A stretch of DNA of 64,000 nucleotides, from positions 62,001 to 126,000 of the forward strand of contig NZ_JACLBZ010000039.1 of NCBI RefSeq assembly GCF_019748715.1, in the 5' to 3' direction. Source of the DNA: Sporosarcina aquimarina. GTDB taxonomy: Bacteria; Bacillota; Bacilli; Bacillales_A; Planococcaceae. Shown here piece after piece: positions 36,618-45,172 of the stretch; the stretch's first letter is position 1; each line of letters starts with the position of its first letter. The notes below the pieces were generated by a model. That model was not told the DNA's origin and searched no databases. It saw only the letters and a program-made list of their open reading frames with translations. The translations under genes and the position numbers were made by a program.

Positions 36618-37955
36618 TTAGAGCAATTTCGTCGACTTCTTCTGGTATAGGAATACCCCGATAAATACAAGGAATTCAGATGCTGGAATAGCTAACCAAA
36701 TGCCATTTAAACCAAAAATTCTTGGTAAAATCAACAAGAAAATCAGCATTACGATAATTTCCCTAGAAGCTGTTATCCATGTTGCCATCCGAACATTGCC
36801 AACTGATTGGTAATACGTCATCATGACGAAGTTCGTTCCCGTAAATAAGTACGCGATAAAGAATAGATTAATTCCTGTACTTGCTAACTCTCTTACGCTT
36901 TGCGGAAAATCACCAAAGATGGAAACGATAGGGCCCGCAGCGAATTGTCCGATAAGGAAAAAGACAGCTCCTGCTAATACCACAGTCATCGTCGCTTTTT
37001 TTATCGTTTCCTTTTGTCGTTCAAGATTGCCGGCTCCGTGATAATAACTGATAAGCGGCTGGATGGCGCCACCCATTCCGAGGAACAGCATCAACATGAC
37101 ACTGTGAACATAATTTAGAATGGAAAAAGCGGCGACGCCATCTGTGCCAGCTGTTCGTTCAAATGCGATATTATGCGAAATCGTAAAAACAGAGATCCCT
37201 AATTCGGATAAGAAGCTTGGAAAACCAATGACTATAATGGCTGCGAATAATTTTCTATTAAATGAAAAACGAATGAGCTTTAAATTATTCGTTTTCTTAA
37301 AAAAATGGCTGGACAGTACGAGCATTCCTAAGAATGAAGCAATAATCGTAGCGAAAGCAGCGCCGGATACACCAAAGTCAAAAATAAAGAGAAAAATGTA
37401 ATTTAGCACAATGTTGACGACAGACGTTACAATTAAACCCGCCATAGAAAGATTTGGTGCACCGTCATTTCGAACGAATATGCTAAACGTATTTTCTACT
37501 GTAAAAATAAAGCCGAATAACAAAATGACAAATAAATAATCCGATACATAAGGAAATGTAGTAGAATTGGCACCCAGTACATAGGCAAGTGGATTACGGA
37601 AAATAAAGGCCGCCAGTCCAATCAGCAATGTAAATACGAAAATAGATAAAATGGCGTGCGTGAAGATTGTGCGGGCCTCATCAATCTTTTTTGCTCCCAT
37701 TGCCATGGAATATTTCGTTGCTGCACCGATACCTATCCAAAGTGAAATCGCGAAGAAGATCGTATAAACGGGAGCCGCAATGCCGACTCCCGCTAACGCT
37801 TCCGCTCCTAATCGATTACCGACCATGATTCCATCCGCGACGATATTAATCGCCATCAACAACATTCCGATTGTAGATGGAATTAAATAACGTAGAAAGA
37901 TACGTCCAACTGACTCGGTATCTAATTGATTCAGTTTAGGTGAAGGTGAACTCAT
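36618..37955 (-). CDS. MATE family efflux transporter
   Basis: Multidrug and toxin extrusion antiporter of 445 residues with twelve membrane helices in two similar halves ('ADGIMVGNRLGAEALAGVGI' in the first; 'GMGGAIQPLISYYHGAGNLE' in the second). It would expel cationic compounds using a sodium or proton gradient. AAGGAG lies 9 nt before the ATG, which overlaps the preceding acetyltransferase stop by 4 bp. Upstream on the same strand is a TetR gene, so regulator, acetyltransferase and pump form a likely resistance unit, comparable to the blt-bltD pair of B. subtilis, which couples efflux to polyamine acetylation. Confidence 0.92.
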   Translation of the reverse strand: MSSPSPKLNQLDTESVGRIFLRYLIPSTIGMLLMAINIVADGIMVGNRLGAEALAGVGIAAPVYTIFFAISLWIGIGAATKYSMAMGAKKIDEARTIFTHAILSIFVFTLLIGLAAFIFRNPLAYVLGANSTTFPYVSDYLFVILLFGFIFTVENTFSIFVRNDGAPNLSMAGLIVTSVVNIVLNYIFLFIFDFGVSGAAFATIIASFLGMLVLSSHFFKKTNNLKLIRFSFNRKLFAAIIVIGFPSFLSELGISVFTISHNIAFERTAGTDGVAAFSILNYVHSVMLMLFLGMGGAIQPLISYYHGAGNLERQKETIKKATMTVVLAGAVFFLIGQFAAGPIVSIFGDFPQSVRELASTGINLFFIAYLFTGTNFVMMTYYQSVGNVRMATWITASREIIVMLIFLLILPRIFGLNGIWLAIPASEFLVFIGVFLYQKKSTKLL

Positions 37956-38419
37956 TTTAAAGGACTCCTTTTTAAGTCAAGTTCCATTATGAGGCAGGGA
38001 AATTCACCAAGGTTGTCTATCTTTCCGTTTAATACAAAACCGAATTTTTCATATAACCGCTGTGCTTTCGTATTGTCCGGATAGATACTCAAATAGATCA
38101 TTTCACAATCATATTTTTTCTGCATTTCTATCAGCAAATGTTTGAGAAATCGACTGGCATACCCCTTACCTTGATGGTTGTGATCGATCATGAAACGATC
38201 CAGCCATACATCATTTGTCGTTTTGTCCCGGCCGTGCATCGCATAACCGATTAATTCTTCTTCATCATATAGTCCAACTGATTTCCATTCAGGTTCAAAT
38301 TTGGATTGAGCTAAGGAAAAAGCATTGCTCTCAATAAAGTTCTTTTGGTCGTCATTTACTGATAAATAGGCGATATCCTCCCAATTTTCAGTAGTTACCT
38401 CACGTATGTGGAGGCTCAT
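37952..38419 (-). CDS. GNAT acetyltransferase, BltD-like (polyamine N-acetyltransferase)
   Basis: A 155-residue Gcn5-type acetyltransferase. The acetyl-CoA loop is 'DHNQGKG'-like 'MIDHNHQGKGYASRFLKHLL', preceded by 'VWLDRFMID' and followed by 'YLSIYPDNTKAQRLYEKFGF'. The N-terminal 'FIESNAFSLAQSKFEPEWKS' region and overall layout are close to spermidine/spermine acetyltransferase BltD of B. subtilis. It overlaps the MATE efflux gene by 4 bp, matching the association of BltD with a drug efflux pump, although Blt belongs to a different transporter family. Polyamine substrate is inferred from this similarity. Confidence 0.82.
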   Translation of the reverse strand: MSLHIREVTTENWEDIAYLSVNDDQKNFIESNAFSLAQSKFEPEWKSVGLYDEEELIGYAMHGRDKTTNDVWLDRFMIDHNHQGKGYASRFLKHLLIEMQKKYDCEMIYLSIYPDNTKAQRLYEKFGFVLNGKIDNLGEFPCLIMELDLKRSPLK

Positions 38420-38513
38420 AATTCCATCTCGCTTTCAAAGTTGTTGTAAAACATTAAAACTATTTTTGTTTTATTAGTTTATTTTGGCATAAAAAATCCG
38501 TGTGTGTACAATC

Positions 38514-39074
38514 TCACTTAGGATTTTTTGTAATGAAGCCGAATAGCAGAATATCTACTATTGAGTCCAATGCTTCTGTGACTGTTATGCTGTTTTCATA
38601 GAAAAATTGTCGATCCATTGTAGAGTTTGTAGCGTCAATAATCAATTTCATCAGTAATGAAACATTTTGTTCCACAATGAGTCCTTCCCGAATGCCTTGT
38701 TCAATCAATTTGCGCAAATCATCCCACTCATTCAGTGCAGCGTTGACGCGTTCCCATTGCGTAGGGTGTGACTTCCTCATCTGATCAAGAATTTGCCAGT
38801 TGTAAAAGTCATTATATTTCGGAATCACAGTGATCACTTTCTTAATCTTTTCTAAAAGTGATAATTCTGGATCTTGTATAATCATCTCAGTCTTTTCATC
38901 AAATTCGTTTAAAGTAGAATCAATGATAGCATCCAAAATATCGGTTTTAGAAGAAAAGTGTTCATACAATGTGCGCTTGCTAATCCCGAGTCGTTTCGCC
39001 AGGTCATCCATCGTAAACTTCATGCTTTTCTCATGAACTTCCTCGAGAAATCCTTTCATAATCCGAGCTCTCAT
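38514..39074 (-). CDS. TetR family transcriptional regulator
   Basis: A 186-residue regulator with a clear TetR helix-turn-helix ('FTMDDLAKRLGISKRTLYEH', about residues 20-39) and an all-helical C-terminal ligand domain. AGGAGG lies 4 nt before the ATG. It is the first gene of a same-strand group with the acetyltransferase and MATE pump; 94 bp separate it from the acetyltransferase gene, enough for an extra promoter. Two copies of the palindrome AGTTT-N2-AAACT lie upstream, suggesting autoregulation. It likely controls the pump unit (inference). Confidence 0.88.
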   Translation of the reverse strand: MRARIMKGFLEEVHEKSMKFTMDDLAKRLGISKRTLYEHFSSKTDILDAIIDSTLNEFDEKTEMIIQDPELSLLEKIKKVITVIPKYNDFYNWQILDQMRKSHPTQWERVNAALNEWDDLRKLIEQGIREGLIVEQNVSLLMKLIIDATNSTMDRQFFYENSITVTEALDSIVDILLFGFITKNPK

Positions 39075-39099
39075 TTATCCTCCTCCTGTCTTTATCTGT

Positions 39100-39113
39100 A
39101 AGTTTGAAAACTT
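39100..39113 (-). promoter_or_regulatory. TetR operator candidate, proximal copy
   Basis: AAGTTT-GA-AAACTT, a perfect palindrome 26 bp upstream of the TetR start codon. A second copy lies 80 bp further upstream. Confidence 0.55.
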
Positions 39114-39180
39114 TAAAAACAAATATAGTTTTATTGGTACTCTCAGTATAAAGCGTATTTAGGAGGAAATCAAGGGATAT

Positions 39181-39192
39181 AGTTTGTAAACT
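39181..39192 (-). promoter_or_regulatory. TetR operator candidate, distal copy
   Basis: AGTTT-GT-AAACT, a perfect palindrome with the same arms as the proximal copy. Confidence 0.5.
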
Positions 39193-39225
39193 TTATCCTG
39201 TGAATTATAAAATCTGAAACTAAAC

Positions 39226-39262
39226 ATCAAAAAACAGCTAGAGTAAAAAACTCCAGCCGTTT
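39226..39262 (-). terminator. Terminator of the GMC oxidoreductase operon
   Basis: On the minus strand CGGCTGGAGT pairs imperfectly with ACTCTAGCTG, followed by six T (complement of A run at 39228-39233). Confidence 0.8.
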
Positions 39263-39267
39263 AATTA

Positions 39268-41010
39268 TCAAGCATTCATGCTAGCTTGTTTCGCTTCAAC
39301 AAGCTGACCACCATTCTTCAAATATTTCTCTACACCTTCAGCCGCACGATATCCAAGCGCTCCAATCGTAGCAGTCGGGTGATGTCCTGCGAATTGAGGA
39401 AATGCTGAGCCACCAACGACAAACAGGTTTTCCATTTCCCACATTTGTAAGTAGTTATTTACCGCGGAAGTTGCTGGATCAGCTCCCATAATAACACCGC
39501 CCGCGTAGTGGCCTCCGTCGTAGATATGGTCGAATTCATCGGGTATAGAATCTGGGTTGACGATGTCTGCGCCCATTTCTTTTACGATTTCCGTACATTT
39601 TTCAACACCAAACTTCGCAATATTGCGATCTTGATCTGTGTATCGGTTCGTGACACGCAATAATGGATCGCCAAATTCGTCTTTATACGTCGGATCTAAG
39701 TCAAGATAATTATGCCACCAAGACATAATTGCTGGTGTGTACCAGACTCTCATGTAGCGATTTGTATAGAAAACGGAATTTTTCTTGAACTCTGGGCCCC
39801 AGCTTGGCGTATCATCTGGGACATTATTGGTTGCGATCGCTCCGTGTCCGTATTGACGGAATTCGATTCCACCGCCATTAATGAAATCTAAATTGGTATG
39901 ATCAAAATTGTCCCCTGCGAAGTCACTCATCGTGCCGCCTAAAGCACCTGCTCCCATGTAGAGGTTGAATTTCTTTTCCTTAAAAAATCCTCTTGCACCT
40001 TGGAATGTTATATTCATTTGACCGTTAAAATTCCGTCCAATAGTTCCTTTGCGCGTCTTCGGGTCATATTGTTGACCGATTTTCGATAGCATCAGCAGTC
40101 GATTGTTTGTAAAGGAGAATGCTCCAAGCACCACGACATCAGCTGGTTGCTCAAATTCTTCACCAGTGAGTGTATCCGTATACATAACTCCTGTAGCTTT
40201 CCCACCACTATGTAGGACGCGGCGTACAAGCGAATTTGTTCTGAATTCACAATTGTTTTTGATGGCGGTTGGAATAACAGTGGCTAAAGGATCTGACTTG
40301 GCTGAGAAGTCACAACCATATTGTGTACAGAAGGAACAGAACATACAAGCATTCAATGTTTCTCCGTCAGGATTCGTATACGCCTGAGACAAGTTTGCGG
40401 ATGCGACTTGGTAAGGGTGATAACCCATTTTTTTTGTAGTTTCCTTAAACAATCGTACAGCAGGTGATTCTTTCATTGGAGGATTGGGATAGTCGCTTGA
40501 GCGTTTGTCGCCGAGCGGATCTGGTTCTCCGGAAATACCGGCTGTCTTTTCCCAGCGGTCATAATAAGGTTCCATTTCATCATAGGTAATGCCCCAATCC
40601 TGAATGGTCATGCCCTCAGGAATTTTATTCTTACCATACCGCTCGATTGTCTTAGAACGAATTTCAAAGTCGTATGCTCTCCAGCGATAGGTGGCACCTG
40701 CCCAGTGGACACTTCCGCCCCCAAGGTCTGTACCCGCCATCATTTCTTTTCGTGTGCGGACGGGAAGTGCGGTATCTTCCATTGTAACGCGCGATGTAAT
40801 GGTTTCAGGGGCTAGATTTTGCATCATTTCATAACGGTTTGTATAGCGAAGCTCATCTTTCACTCCGATATAGTCTGCGCGGTCCACTTTTTTACCGCGT
40901 TCTAATGTAACCACTTTATATCCGGCTTTCGCCAGTTCAGCGGACACGATACCGCCAGCCCAACCACTGCCGACGACTACAACATCCACTTTTTCTAATT
41001 TCTTCGCCAT
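39268..41010 (-). CDS. GMC family oxidoreductase (gluconate/polyol dehydrogenase-type flavoprotein)
   Basis: FAD-dependent oxidoreductase of 580 residues. The N-terminal dinucleotide motif is 'VVVGSGWAGGIVSAELAKAG' and the GMC segment is 'GTDLGGGSVHWAGATYRWRA'. A cysteine-rich stretch 'CMFCSFCTQYGCDFSAK' sits mid-chain, and the C-terminal active-site region has 'GGSAFPQFAGHHPTATIGAL' with the His-His pair. This is the large-subunit type of membrane-associated gluconate 2-dehydrogenase and related sugar or alcohol dehydrogenases. It starts 18 bp after a gene for the small subunit 3, which carries a Tat signal; no cytochrome c subunit is encoded here, so the electron acceptor is unknown. The large subunit may be exported together with the small one. 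Confidence 0.9.
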   Translation of the reverse strand: MAKKLEKVDVVVVGSGWAGGIVSAELAKAGYKVVTLERGKKVDRADYIGVKDELRYTNRYEMMQNLAPETITSRVTMEDTALPVRTRKEMMAGTDLGGGSVHWAGATYRWRAYDFEIRSKTIERYGKNKIPEGMTIQDWGITYDEMEPYYDRWEKTAGISGEPDPLGDKRSSDYPNPPMKESPAVRLFKETTKKMGYHPYQVASANLSQAYTNPDGETLNACMFCSFCTQYGCDFSAKSDPLATVIPTAIKNNCEFRTNSLVRRVLHSGGKATGVMYTDTLTGEEFEQPADVVVLGAFSFTNNRLLMLSKIGQQYDPKTRKGTIGRNFNGQMNITFQGARGFFKEKKFNLYMGAGALGGTMSDFAGDNFDHTNLDFINGGGIEFRQYGHGAIATNNVPDDTPSWGPEFKKNSVFYTNRYMRVWYTPAIMSWWHNYLDLDPTYKDEFGDPLLRVTNRYTDQDRNIAKFGVEKCTEIVKEMGADIVNPDSIPDEFDHIYDGGHYAGGVIMGADPATSAVNNYLQMWEMENLFVVGGSAFPQFAGHHPTATIGALGYRAAEGVEKYLKNGGQLVEAKQASMNA

Positions 41011-41027
41011 ATGCTTCCCTCCAATTA

Positions 41028-41873
41028 TCAGTGTCCGTGTTCGTCTTCGTTTCCTTGGTAACTACGTAAGCTTTCAGGCTTCATCACAATGAATTCGTCT
41101 TTATCAATGTCGGCAGTATAGCTCATGCGGGGGCCAGGGTACTCCTTCATCCGCCAACCGTCCATATTGCGATTACCGCCATAGACCGGGTCTGCATATG
41201 CGCCTTCTATTGTTGTTTGAAGTAAGAGGTTAAAGAATGTATTGGAATTAACGCCATTCATATTCGCTTTACCTTCGTCGAAAAGTTGAAGTATTTCATC
41301 TTGTTGATCAGGTTCTAAATCTTTGAATTTCGTTTTGAATTTTTCTTGAGAAGTCTGCTCGATGGCACGGATACCTTCTGTAAAAATTTCTGCCCTAGTC
41401 ATCTTCGTTTGATATCTTGGTGTAGGAGCCGGAACTTGTGTATCCGCATTCGGACCTTGTTTGTTTTGGTCCCGATCTTTATTTTCATAGTTCTCTACAG
41501 CTGCTGTTTGAGGGAAAGGACCATGCATGTATTCTTTTGCATTTGTTCCCCACTCGCTCGTCAGTTGTCGATCAATAAAATAAGGAATGCCAAGTTCAAT
41601 TGCGCCGGGGCCTAAATCATCTTTAGGAAAGATTCGTTCCGTTGCTGCGGATAAGATATCAAAGTCTTCCCCGCGACTAAAAAATGTCCGAGCTTCCGTT
41701 ACAATGTGGGTCGCGTTCTTGGTTCCAGTTTCGGGTTTTTGTAACTGGTTGGTCAATAACCCTCCGAATAATGAACCGCCGACTAGACCACCTGCTAAGA
41801 ATCCGGTATTCTTCATGAAATTTCGGCGACTAATTCCTTTTTGAGTAGTCTCAGGTTGTTGTGGTTCTGTCAC
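41028..41873 (-). CDS. Gluconate 2-dehydrogenase subunit 3-like protein with Tat signal
   Basis: A 281-residue exported subunit. The N-terminus has a twin-arginine motif 'GISRRNFMKNTGFLAGGLVG' followed by a hydrophobic stretch, so export in folded form is expected. The central part ('AATERIFPKDDLGPGAIELG', 'FFNLLLQTTIEGAYADPVYG') matches the subunit 3 family of gluconate 2-dehydrogenase, which accompanies GMC flavoproteins. The start is a GTG with GAGGAGGAG upstream. It is the first gene of a two-gene operon with the GMC oxidoreductase. The substrate is not determined. Confidence 0.88.
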   Translation of the reverse strand: MTEPQQPETTQKGISRRNFMKNTGFLAGGLVGGSLFGGLLTNQLQKPETGTKNATHIVTEARTFFSRGEDFDILSAATERIFPKDDLGPGAIELGIPYFIDRQLTSEWGTNAKEYMHGPFPQTAAVENYENKDRDQNKQGPNADTQVPAPTPRYQTKMTRAEIFTEGIRAIEQTSQEKFKTKFKDLEPDQQDEILQLFDEGKANMNGVNSNTFFNLLLQTTIEGAYADPVYGGNRNMDGWRMKEYPGPRMSYTADIDKDEFIVMKPESLRSYQGNEDEHGH

Positions 41874-42146
41874 ATTTCTCTCCTCCTCTTATATGTGGAC
41901 TTCACAATTTTTCCAACCCACTATTTGTCATCTTGTGGTGATGTGCTAGAAATTATACACATTTGCCTAAAGAAAGCTTATTAATTTCGAGATAAAACTA
42001 TTTATTATACTTCGAATTATTTAAAGCTCTTGATGTACTGGTAGTAATGTATGTACAAATTAAAAATTACTGAAATCACTAGGCGGGACCTAGTGATTTC
42101 AGGATAGTAATTTTTATTGTTGTGAAAAATACGTAGAACGTTTCAA
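41874..42146. other. Intergenic region upstream of the dehydrogenase operon
   Basis: No gene is evident. It carries the promoter side of the subunit 3 gene and, near its right end, a long hairpin described separately. Confidence 0.5.
42062..42117 (-). terminator. Terminator of the acidic lipoprotein gene
   Basis: AAATCACTAGG pairs with CCTAGTGATTT, and an outer AAAAATTACT/AGTAATTTTT stem flanks it; A and T runs on both sides make it potentially bidirectional. Confidence 0.82.
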
Positions 42147-42428
42147 TTAATTCGTTGCTTTGTCGTCCCCATCTTCTTCGTCTTTCACATCCATATCCGT
42201 ATCGATGTCAGCGTCTGGTTCCATATCTACATCAGTGTCAGGGTTATCTTCCGGCACTACGACAGGTTCATCTACGTTTCCGTCGCCGTCTTCTGGCACG
42301 ACGACAGGCTCATCTACGTTTACATCATTGTCGTTAACGTCAGGTTCGTCATCACCGCAGGCACTTAAGATTCCGACAGATAATAAAGCGGCTGCTCCAA
42401 CTTTAATAAAGTTTTTATTTAAATTCAT
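42147..42428 (-). CDS. Small acidic lipoprotein with internal repeat
   Basis: A 93-residue predicted lipoprotein: the signal peptide ends with the lipobox LSAC, with Cys24 as the lipidated residue. The rest is almost entirely Asp, Glu, Val, Pro and Asn, with the segment NVDEPVVVPED repeated twice and an Asp-rich tail. No enzymatic domain is present. It may be a calcium- or cation-binding surface tether, but this is speculation from composition. AGGAGG lies before the ATG. It stands alone between its terminator and a 378-bp intergenic region. Confidence 0.75.
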   Translation of the reverse strand: MNLNKNFIKVGAAALLSVGILSACGDDEPDVNDNDVNVDEPVVVPEDGDGNVDEPVVVPEDNPDTDVDMEPDADIDTDMDVKDEEDGDDKATN

Positions 42429-42806
42429 AATTAATTTCCTCCTCTAGTTTGGTTGATTCGCTTACCTATCTAATGGATAACCGATTTTTATTTTTGTAAA
42501 CATGCAACGTTGAAAATTAGTTCAATCCGATTATGGAATTGGCTTCTTGAAACAAGTCGAGGGAATAATAAAGGAGATGAAGAGTAAGTGATCTTTAGGT
42601 ATAAAAAAGTTACGTGTGACGCGGCTAAGAGCGAGTTGAAAAGTTCATGGATATCAAAATGTTCCTATATTTGAAGACTGACAAATTAGTACTCAAAAGG
42701 GATTTAGTATAGGCTGAAGAATGTATTGAAAACTTATTTTTAATAATTGATATAGACGAATAGGTGGTATAGCATGGTATGTAAAAATACAAAAACGAGG
42801 TGTAAT
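42429..42806. other. 378-bp intergenic region
   Basis: AT-rich and without a credible gene. It should contain the minus-strand promoter of the lipoprotein gene and the plus-strand promoter of the tautomerase gene; a -35-like TTGAAA with GATATA 17 nt later lies in the 42725-42755 area, a weak match. Confidence 0.4.
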
Positions 42807-43010
42807 ATGCCAATTATTCAAGTGCAAGTTTTGGAAGGAAGAAGCGATGAACAAATTAAAGGGTTAATTGAAGATATTACGGGAGCAGCTGTAGACAATC
42901 TTGAAGTGAGACCAGAACAAGTACGGGTTATTGTGACAGAGGTGGCGGATACGAAATGGGGGGCAGGTGGTTTGACAATGAAAGAAATTAAACAGAAGCG
43001 AGAATTATAA
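42807..43010 (+). CDS. 4-oxalocrotonate tautomerase family protein
   Basis: A 67-residue tautomerase. After removal of the start Met, Pro1 is the expected catalytic base ('MPIIQVQVLEGRSDEQIK'). The conserved Arg in 'VRPEQVRVIVTEVADTKWGA' is in the usual place. The ATG at 42807 follows GAGGTG; an earlier in-frame ATG adds residues before the essential proline and is rejected. It lies next to the kynurenine cluster, whose route passes through 4-oxalocrotonate, so it may interconvert enol and keto forms of that intermediate (inference). Similar small tautomerases also occur in Bacillales without any aromatic pathway. Confidence 0.88.
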   Translation: MPIIQVQVLEGRSDEQIKGLIEDITGAAVDNLEVRPEQVRVIVTEVADTKWGAGGLTMKEIKQKREL

Positions 43011-43047
43011 GGAGAAGGTTGACGATCAATCTGAAGCCGTATGATAG

Positions 43048-43085
43048 AAAAGCGAACTTGCCTAATTGTGGCGGTTCGCTTTTTT
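43048..43085. terminator. Bidirectional terminator between tautomerase and TetR genes
   Basis: AAAAGCGAAC (43048-43057) pairs with GTTCGCTTTT (43074-43083), continuing into more T. A GCC/GGC pair lies in the loop. Confidence 0.85.
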
Positions 43086-43701
43086 ACATGATATATAATC
43101 CATCCACATACATATCAGTTAAGGTTTTCGCGATTTCTTCAATAGAAGCCGTGTTCTTTTTATGTACTACTTCCCACTGATAGTTTTCATTGGCGAAAAA
43201 CCAAAAGCGAGCAACCAAGTTAGCTTGCAAATCTGTACGAGCTAAACCTTGTGATTGGGAGTATGTAATATCCCTCGTAATATAATGAATATTCGTTTCG
43301 CGTATTTCATTCCACTTCGAGTCCACAGTCGAAGACAGACCGATTGCTTCCGAGAAAACTTTCATAATTTGGTGATTTTCATTTGCCATATTTAAAAATA
43401 GAAGGACTTGCTTATGAATCAAAGTTTTCGCTTCCTGTTTGGTGGCAGGAGCGAACGGAGTATTTGCCATGTCAAGGAACTCTTGCATCACGTCTTCAAT
43501 CAGACTAGTTAAAATTTCATCTTTTCCTTTAAAGTAAACGTAAGCGGTGCCGTATCCTGTGCCGGCCCTCTTGATAATTTGTGTGATAGTCGTTTTTTCA
43601 AAGCCATTCTCATAGAAAAGTTCTTTAGATGCTTCGAGCAAACGCTTTTTTGTTGCAATGGACCTCAAATTTCGCCCATCTGTGATTTCTTCTCGTGTCA
43701 T
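43084..43701 (-). CDS. TetR family regulator divergent from kynU
   Basis: A 205-residue regulator with the TetR helix-turn-helix 'TTITQIIKRAGTGYGTAYVY' (about residues 37-56) followed by 'FKGKDEILTSLIEDVM' and a helical ligand domain. AAGGAGA lies 7 nt before the ATG. It is divergent from the kynureninase-permease operon; the 168 bp between them carry a perfect palindrome over the kynU -35 box and an inverted repeat near its own start. It is therefore a candidate repressor of kynU, perhaps responding to kynurenine or an aromatic product (inference). Confidence 0.88.
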   Translation of the reverse strand: MTREEITDGRNLRSIATKKRLLEASKELFYENGFEKTTITQIIKRAGTGYGTAYVYFKGKDEILTSLIEDVMQEFLDMANTPFAPATKQEAKTLIHKQVLLFLNMANENHQIMKVFSEAIGLSSTVDSKWNEIRETNIHYITRDITYSQSQGLARTDLQANLVARFWFFANENYQWEVVHKKNTASIEEIAKTLTDMYVDGLYIM

Positions 43702-43732
43702 CAGCCTTTCTCCTTTCGTGTTTAATTGTACT

Positions 43733-43764
43733 CATTGTAACGTACAGTACGCTTTCCTACAATG
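43733..43764 (-). promoter_or_regulatory. Inverted repeat near the TetR start, possible autoregulatory site
   Basis: CATTGTA (43733-43739) and TACAATG (43758-43764) are perfect complements; a smaller palindrome CGTAC-A-GTACG lies between them at 43741-43751. Confidence 0.4.
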
Positions 43765-43775
43765 AAGTGTGTTTT

Positions 43776-43794
43776 AATTTCACCTACTGAAATT
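43776..43794 (+). promoter_or_regulatory. Shared operator (IclR-regulon candidate), kynU copy
   Basis: AATTTCA-CCTAC-TGAAATT, perfect 7-bp arms with a 5-nt spacer. It has the same core as repeats ahead of iclR, the hydroxylase and nbaC. It ends 14 nt before the -35 box of kynU, unlike the 6 nt seen at the other three. Confidence 0.7.
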
Positions 43795-43808
43795 CACACA
43801 AAAAGATA

Positions 43809-43837
43809 TTGACACTGTGTCAACTAAACAATAGTAT
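43809..43837 (+). promoter_or_regulatory. kynU promoter with overlapping palindromic operator
   Basis: The -35 TTGACA (43809-43814) and -10 TAGTAT (43832-43837) have a 17-nt spacer. The palindrome TTGACACTGTGTCAA (43809-43823) covers the -35 box, a typical TetR repressor position. Confidence 0.7.
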
Positions 43838-43869
43838 TAAGTAAATTCAGATAATTGGAGGCGTATAAG

Positions 43870-45153
43870 ATGAGTAAAACAGAAGTGATTTCGAAAGAAA
43901 AAGCTAGAGAATTCGACAAACAAGATGAATTTCAGCAATACCGAGATGAATTCTTTTTACAGCAAGAACAAATTTATATGGATGGTAACTCGCTTGGACT
44001 AATGTCAAAACGAGCGGAGACCAAAGTAAATGAACTAATGGAATCATGGAAGGTATTAGCTATCCAAGGCTGGACAAAAGGAAATTACCCTTGGTTCTAC
44101 TTACCAGAAAAATTGAGTGAAATGTGTGCCCCTCTCATTGGAGCGGAAAGCAAGGAAGTTATGATATGTGGTTCGACAACGAGTAATATACATCAGTTAG
44201 TTTCTACTTTCTATAAACCAAACGGCAAAAAAACAAAAATTTTGGCAGATGAACTTACATTCCCATCAGATATTTATGCGCTCCAAAGTCAGATTAAACT
44301 ACAGGGCTACAATCCCGATGAACACTTGATTCGTATAAAGAGTCGGGATGGAAGGATGATAGAAGAGGATGACATAATTTCAAAAATGACTGATGAGGTA
44401 GCTTTGATTTTCTTGCCGACAGTACTATATCGAAGCGGACAATTATTGGATATTGAACGATTGACGAAGGAAGCCCATAAACGAGGTATTAAGATTGGAT
44501 TCGATGCATGTCATTCAATTGGCGCAGTACCTCACAAATTTAGTGATTGGGGAGTGGATTTTGCTGTCTGGTGTAATTATAAATATTTGAACGGCGGACC
44601 AGGCTCTGTAGCAGGTTTGTATGTAAATAAGAAACATTTTGGTATTGAGCCAGGGTTAACAGGTTGGTATAGCTCAAAAAAAGATAAGCAATTTGACATG
44701 AGCCACACATTGGAAGTAGAAGAATCAGCTGGAGCTTTCCAGGTTGGAACATCTCACATCCTCAGTTTAGCTCCAATTATTGCTTCCTTGGAACTCTTTG
44801 CCGAAGCAAATATTGAAAAAGTACGTGAGAAGTCTCTTCAGATAACTCGCTTTATGATGGAATTAGTCGAACAAGAGTTGGAAGGACTGGGCTATTATAT
44901 TGGAAATCCAATGGAGGATGGACGACGTGGCGGGCATGTTTGTCTAGAGCACGATGAGGCTATTCGGATTTGTAAGGCTCTCGTTGAAGAGGGAGTCATC
45001 CCTGATAATCGCCCCCCGAATATTATCCGACTAGCACCAATTGCTTTTTACACCTCCTATGAAGAAGTTTTCGACACGGTGCAAACACTCAAAAGGATTG
45101 TTCTTGAAAAACGATATGAACAGTATGGTAAAGAACGTAATGTAGTGTCTTAA
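43870..45153 (+). CDS. kynU: Kynureninase
   Basis: PLP enzyme cleaving L-kynurenine to anthranilate and alanine (or 3-hydroxykynurenine to 3-hydroxyanthranilate), cytosolic. The 427-residue chain has the family N-terminal '[16 protein letters not shown]', the PLP-binding Asp in '[20 protein letters not shown]' and the Schiff-base lysine Lys238 in '[13 protein letters not shown]', then '[13 protein letters not shown]'. The ATG at 43870 is preferred because TTGGAGG lies 8 nt upstream. It is first in an operon with an amino acid permease 19 bp downstream. It provides the entry point of the cluster: its product anthranilate is the predicted substrate of the monooxygenase at 51 kb. Confidence 0.95.
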   Translation: MSKTEVISKEKAREFDKQDEFQQYRDEFFLQQEQIYMDGNSLGLMSKRAETKVNELMESWKVLAIQGWTKGNYPWFYLPEKLSEMCAPLIGAESKEVMICGSTTSNIHQLVSTFYKPNGKKTKILADELTFPSDIYALQSQIKLQGYNPDEHLIRIKSRDGRMIEEDDIISKMTDEVALIFLPTVLYRSGQLLDIERLTKEAHKRGIKIGFDACHSIGAVPHKFSDWGVDFAVWCNYKYLNGGPGSVAGLYVNKKHFGIEPGLTGWYSSKKDKQFDMSHTLEVEESAGAFQVGTSHILSLAPIIASLELFAEANIEKVREKSLQITRFMMELVEQELEGLGYYIGNPMEDGRRGGHVCLEHDEAIRICKALVEEGVIPDNRPPNIIRLAPIAFYTSYEEVFDTVQTLKRIVLEKRYEQYGKERNVVS

Positions 45154-45172
45154 AAAATAAGGGGGAAAAGCG

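Noticed and set aside
42625..42813. A 62-codon minus-strand frame in the region before the tautomerase gene
   Set aside because: It has low-complexity translation, no ribosome binding site, and runs into the tautomerase start.
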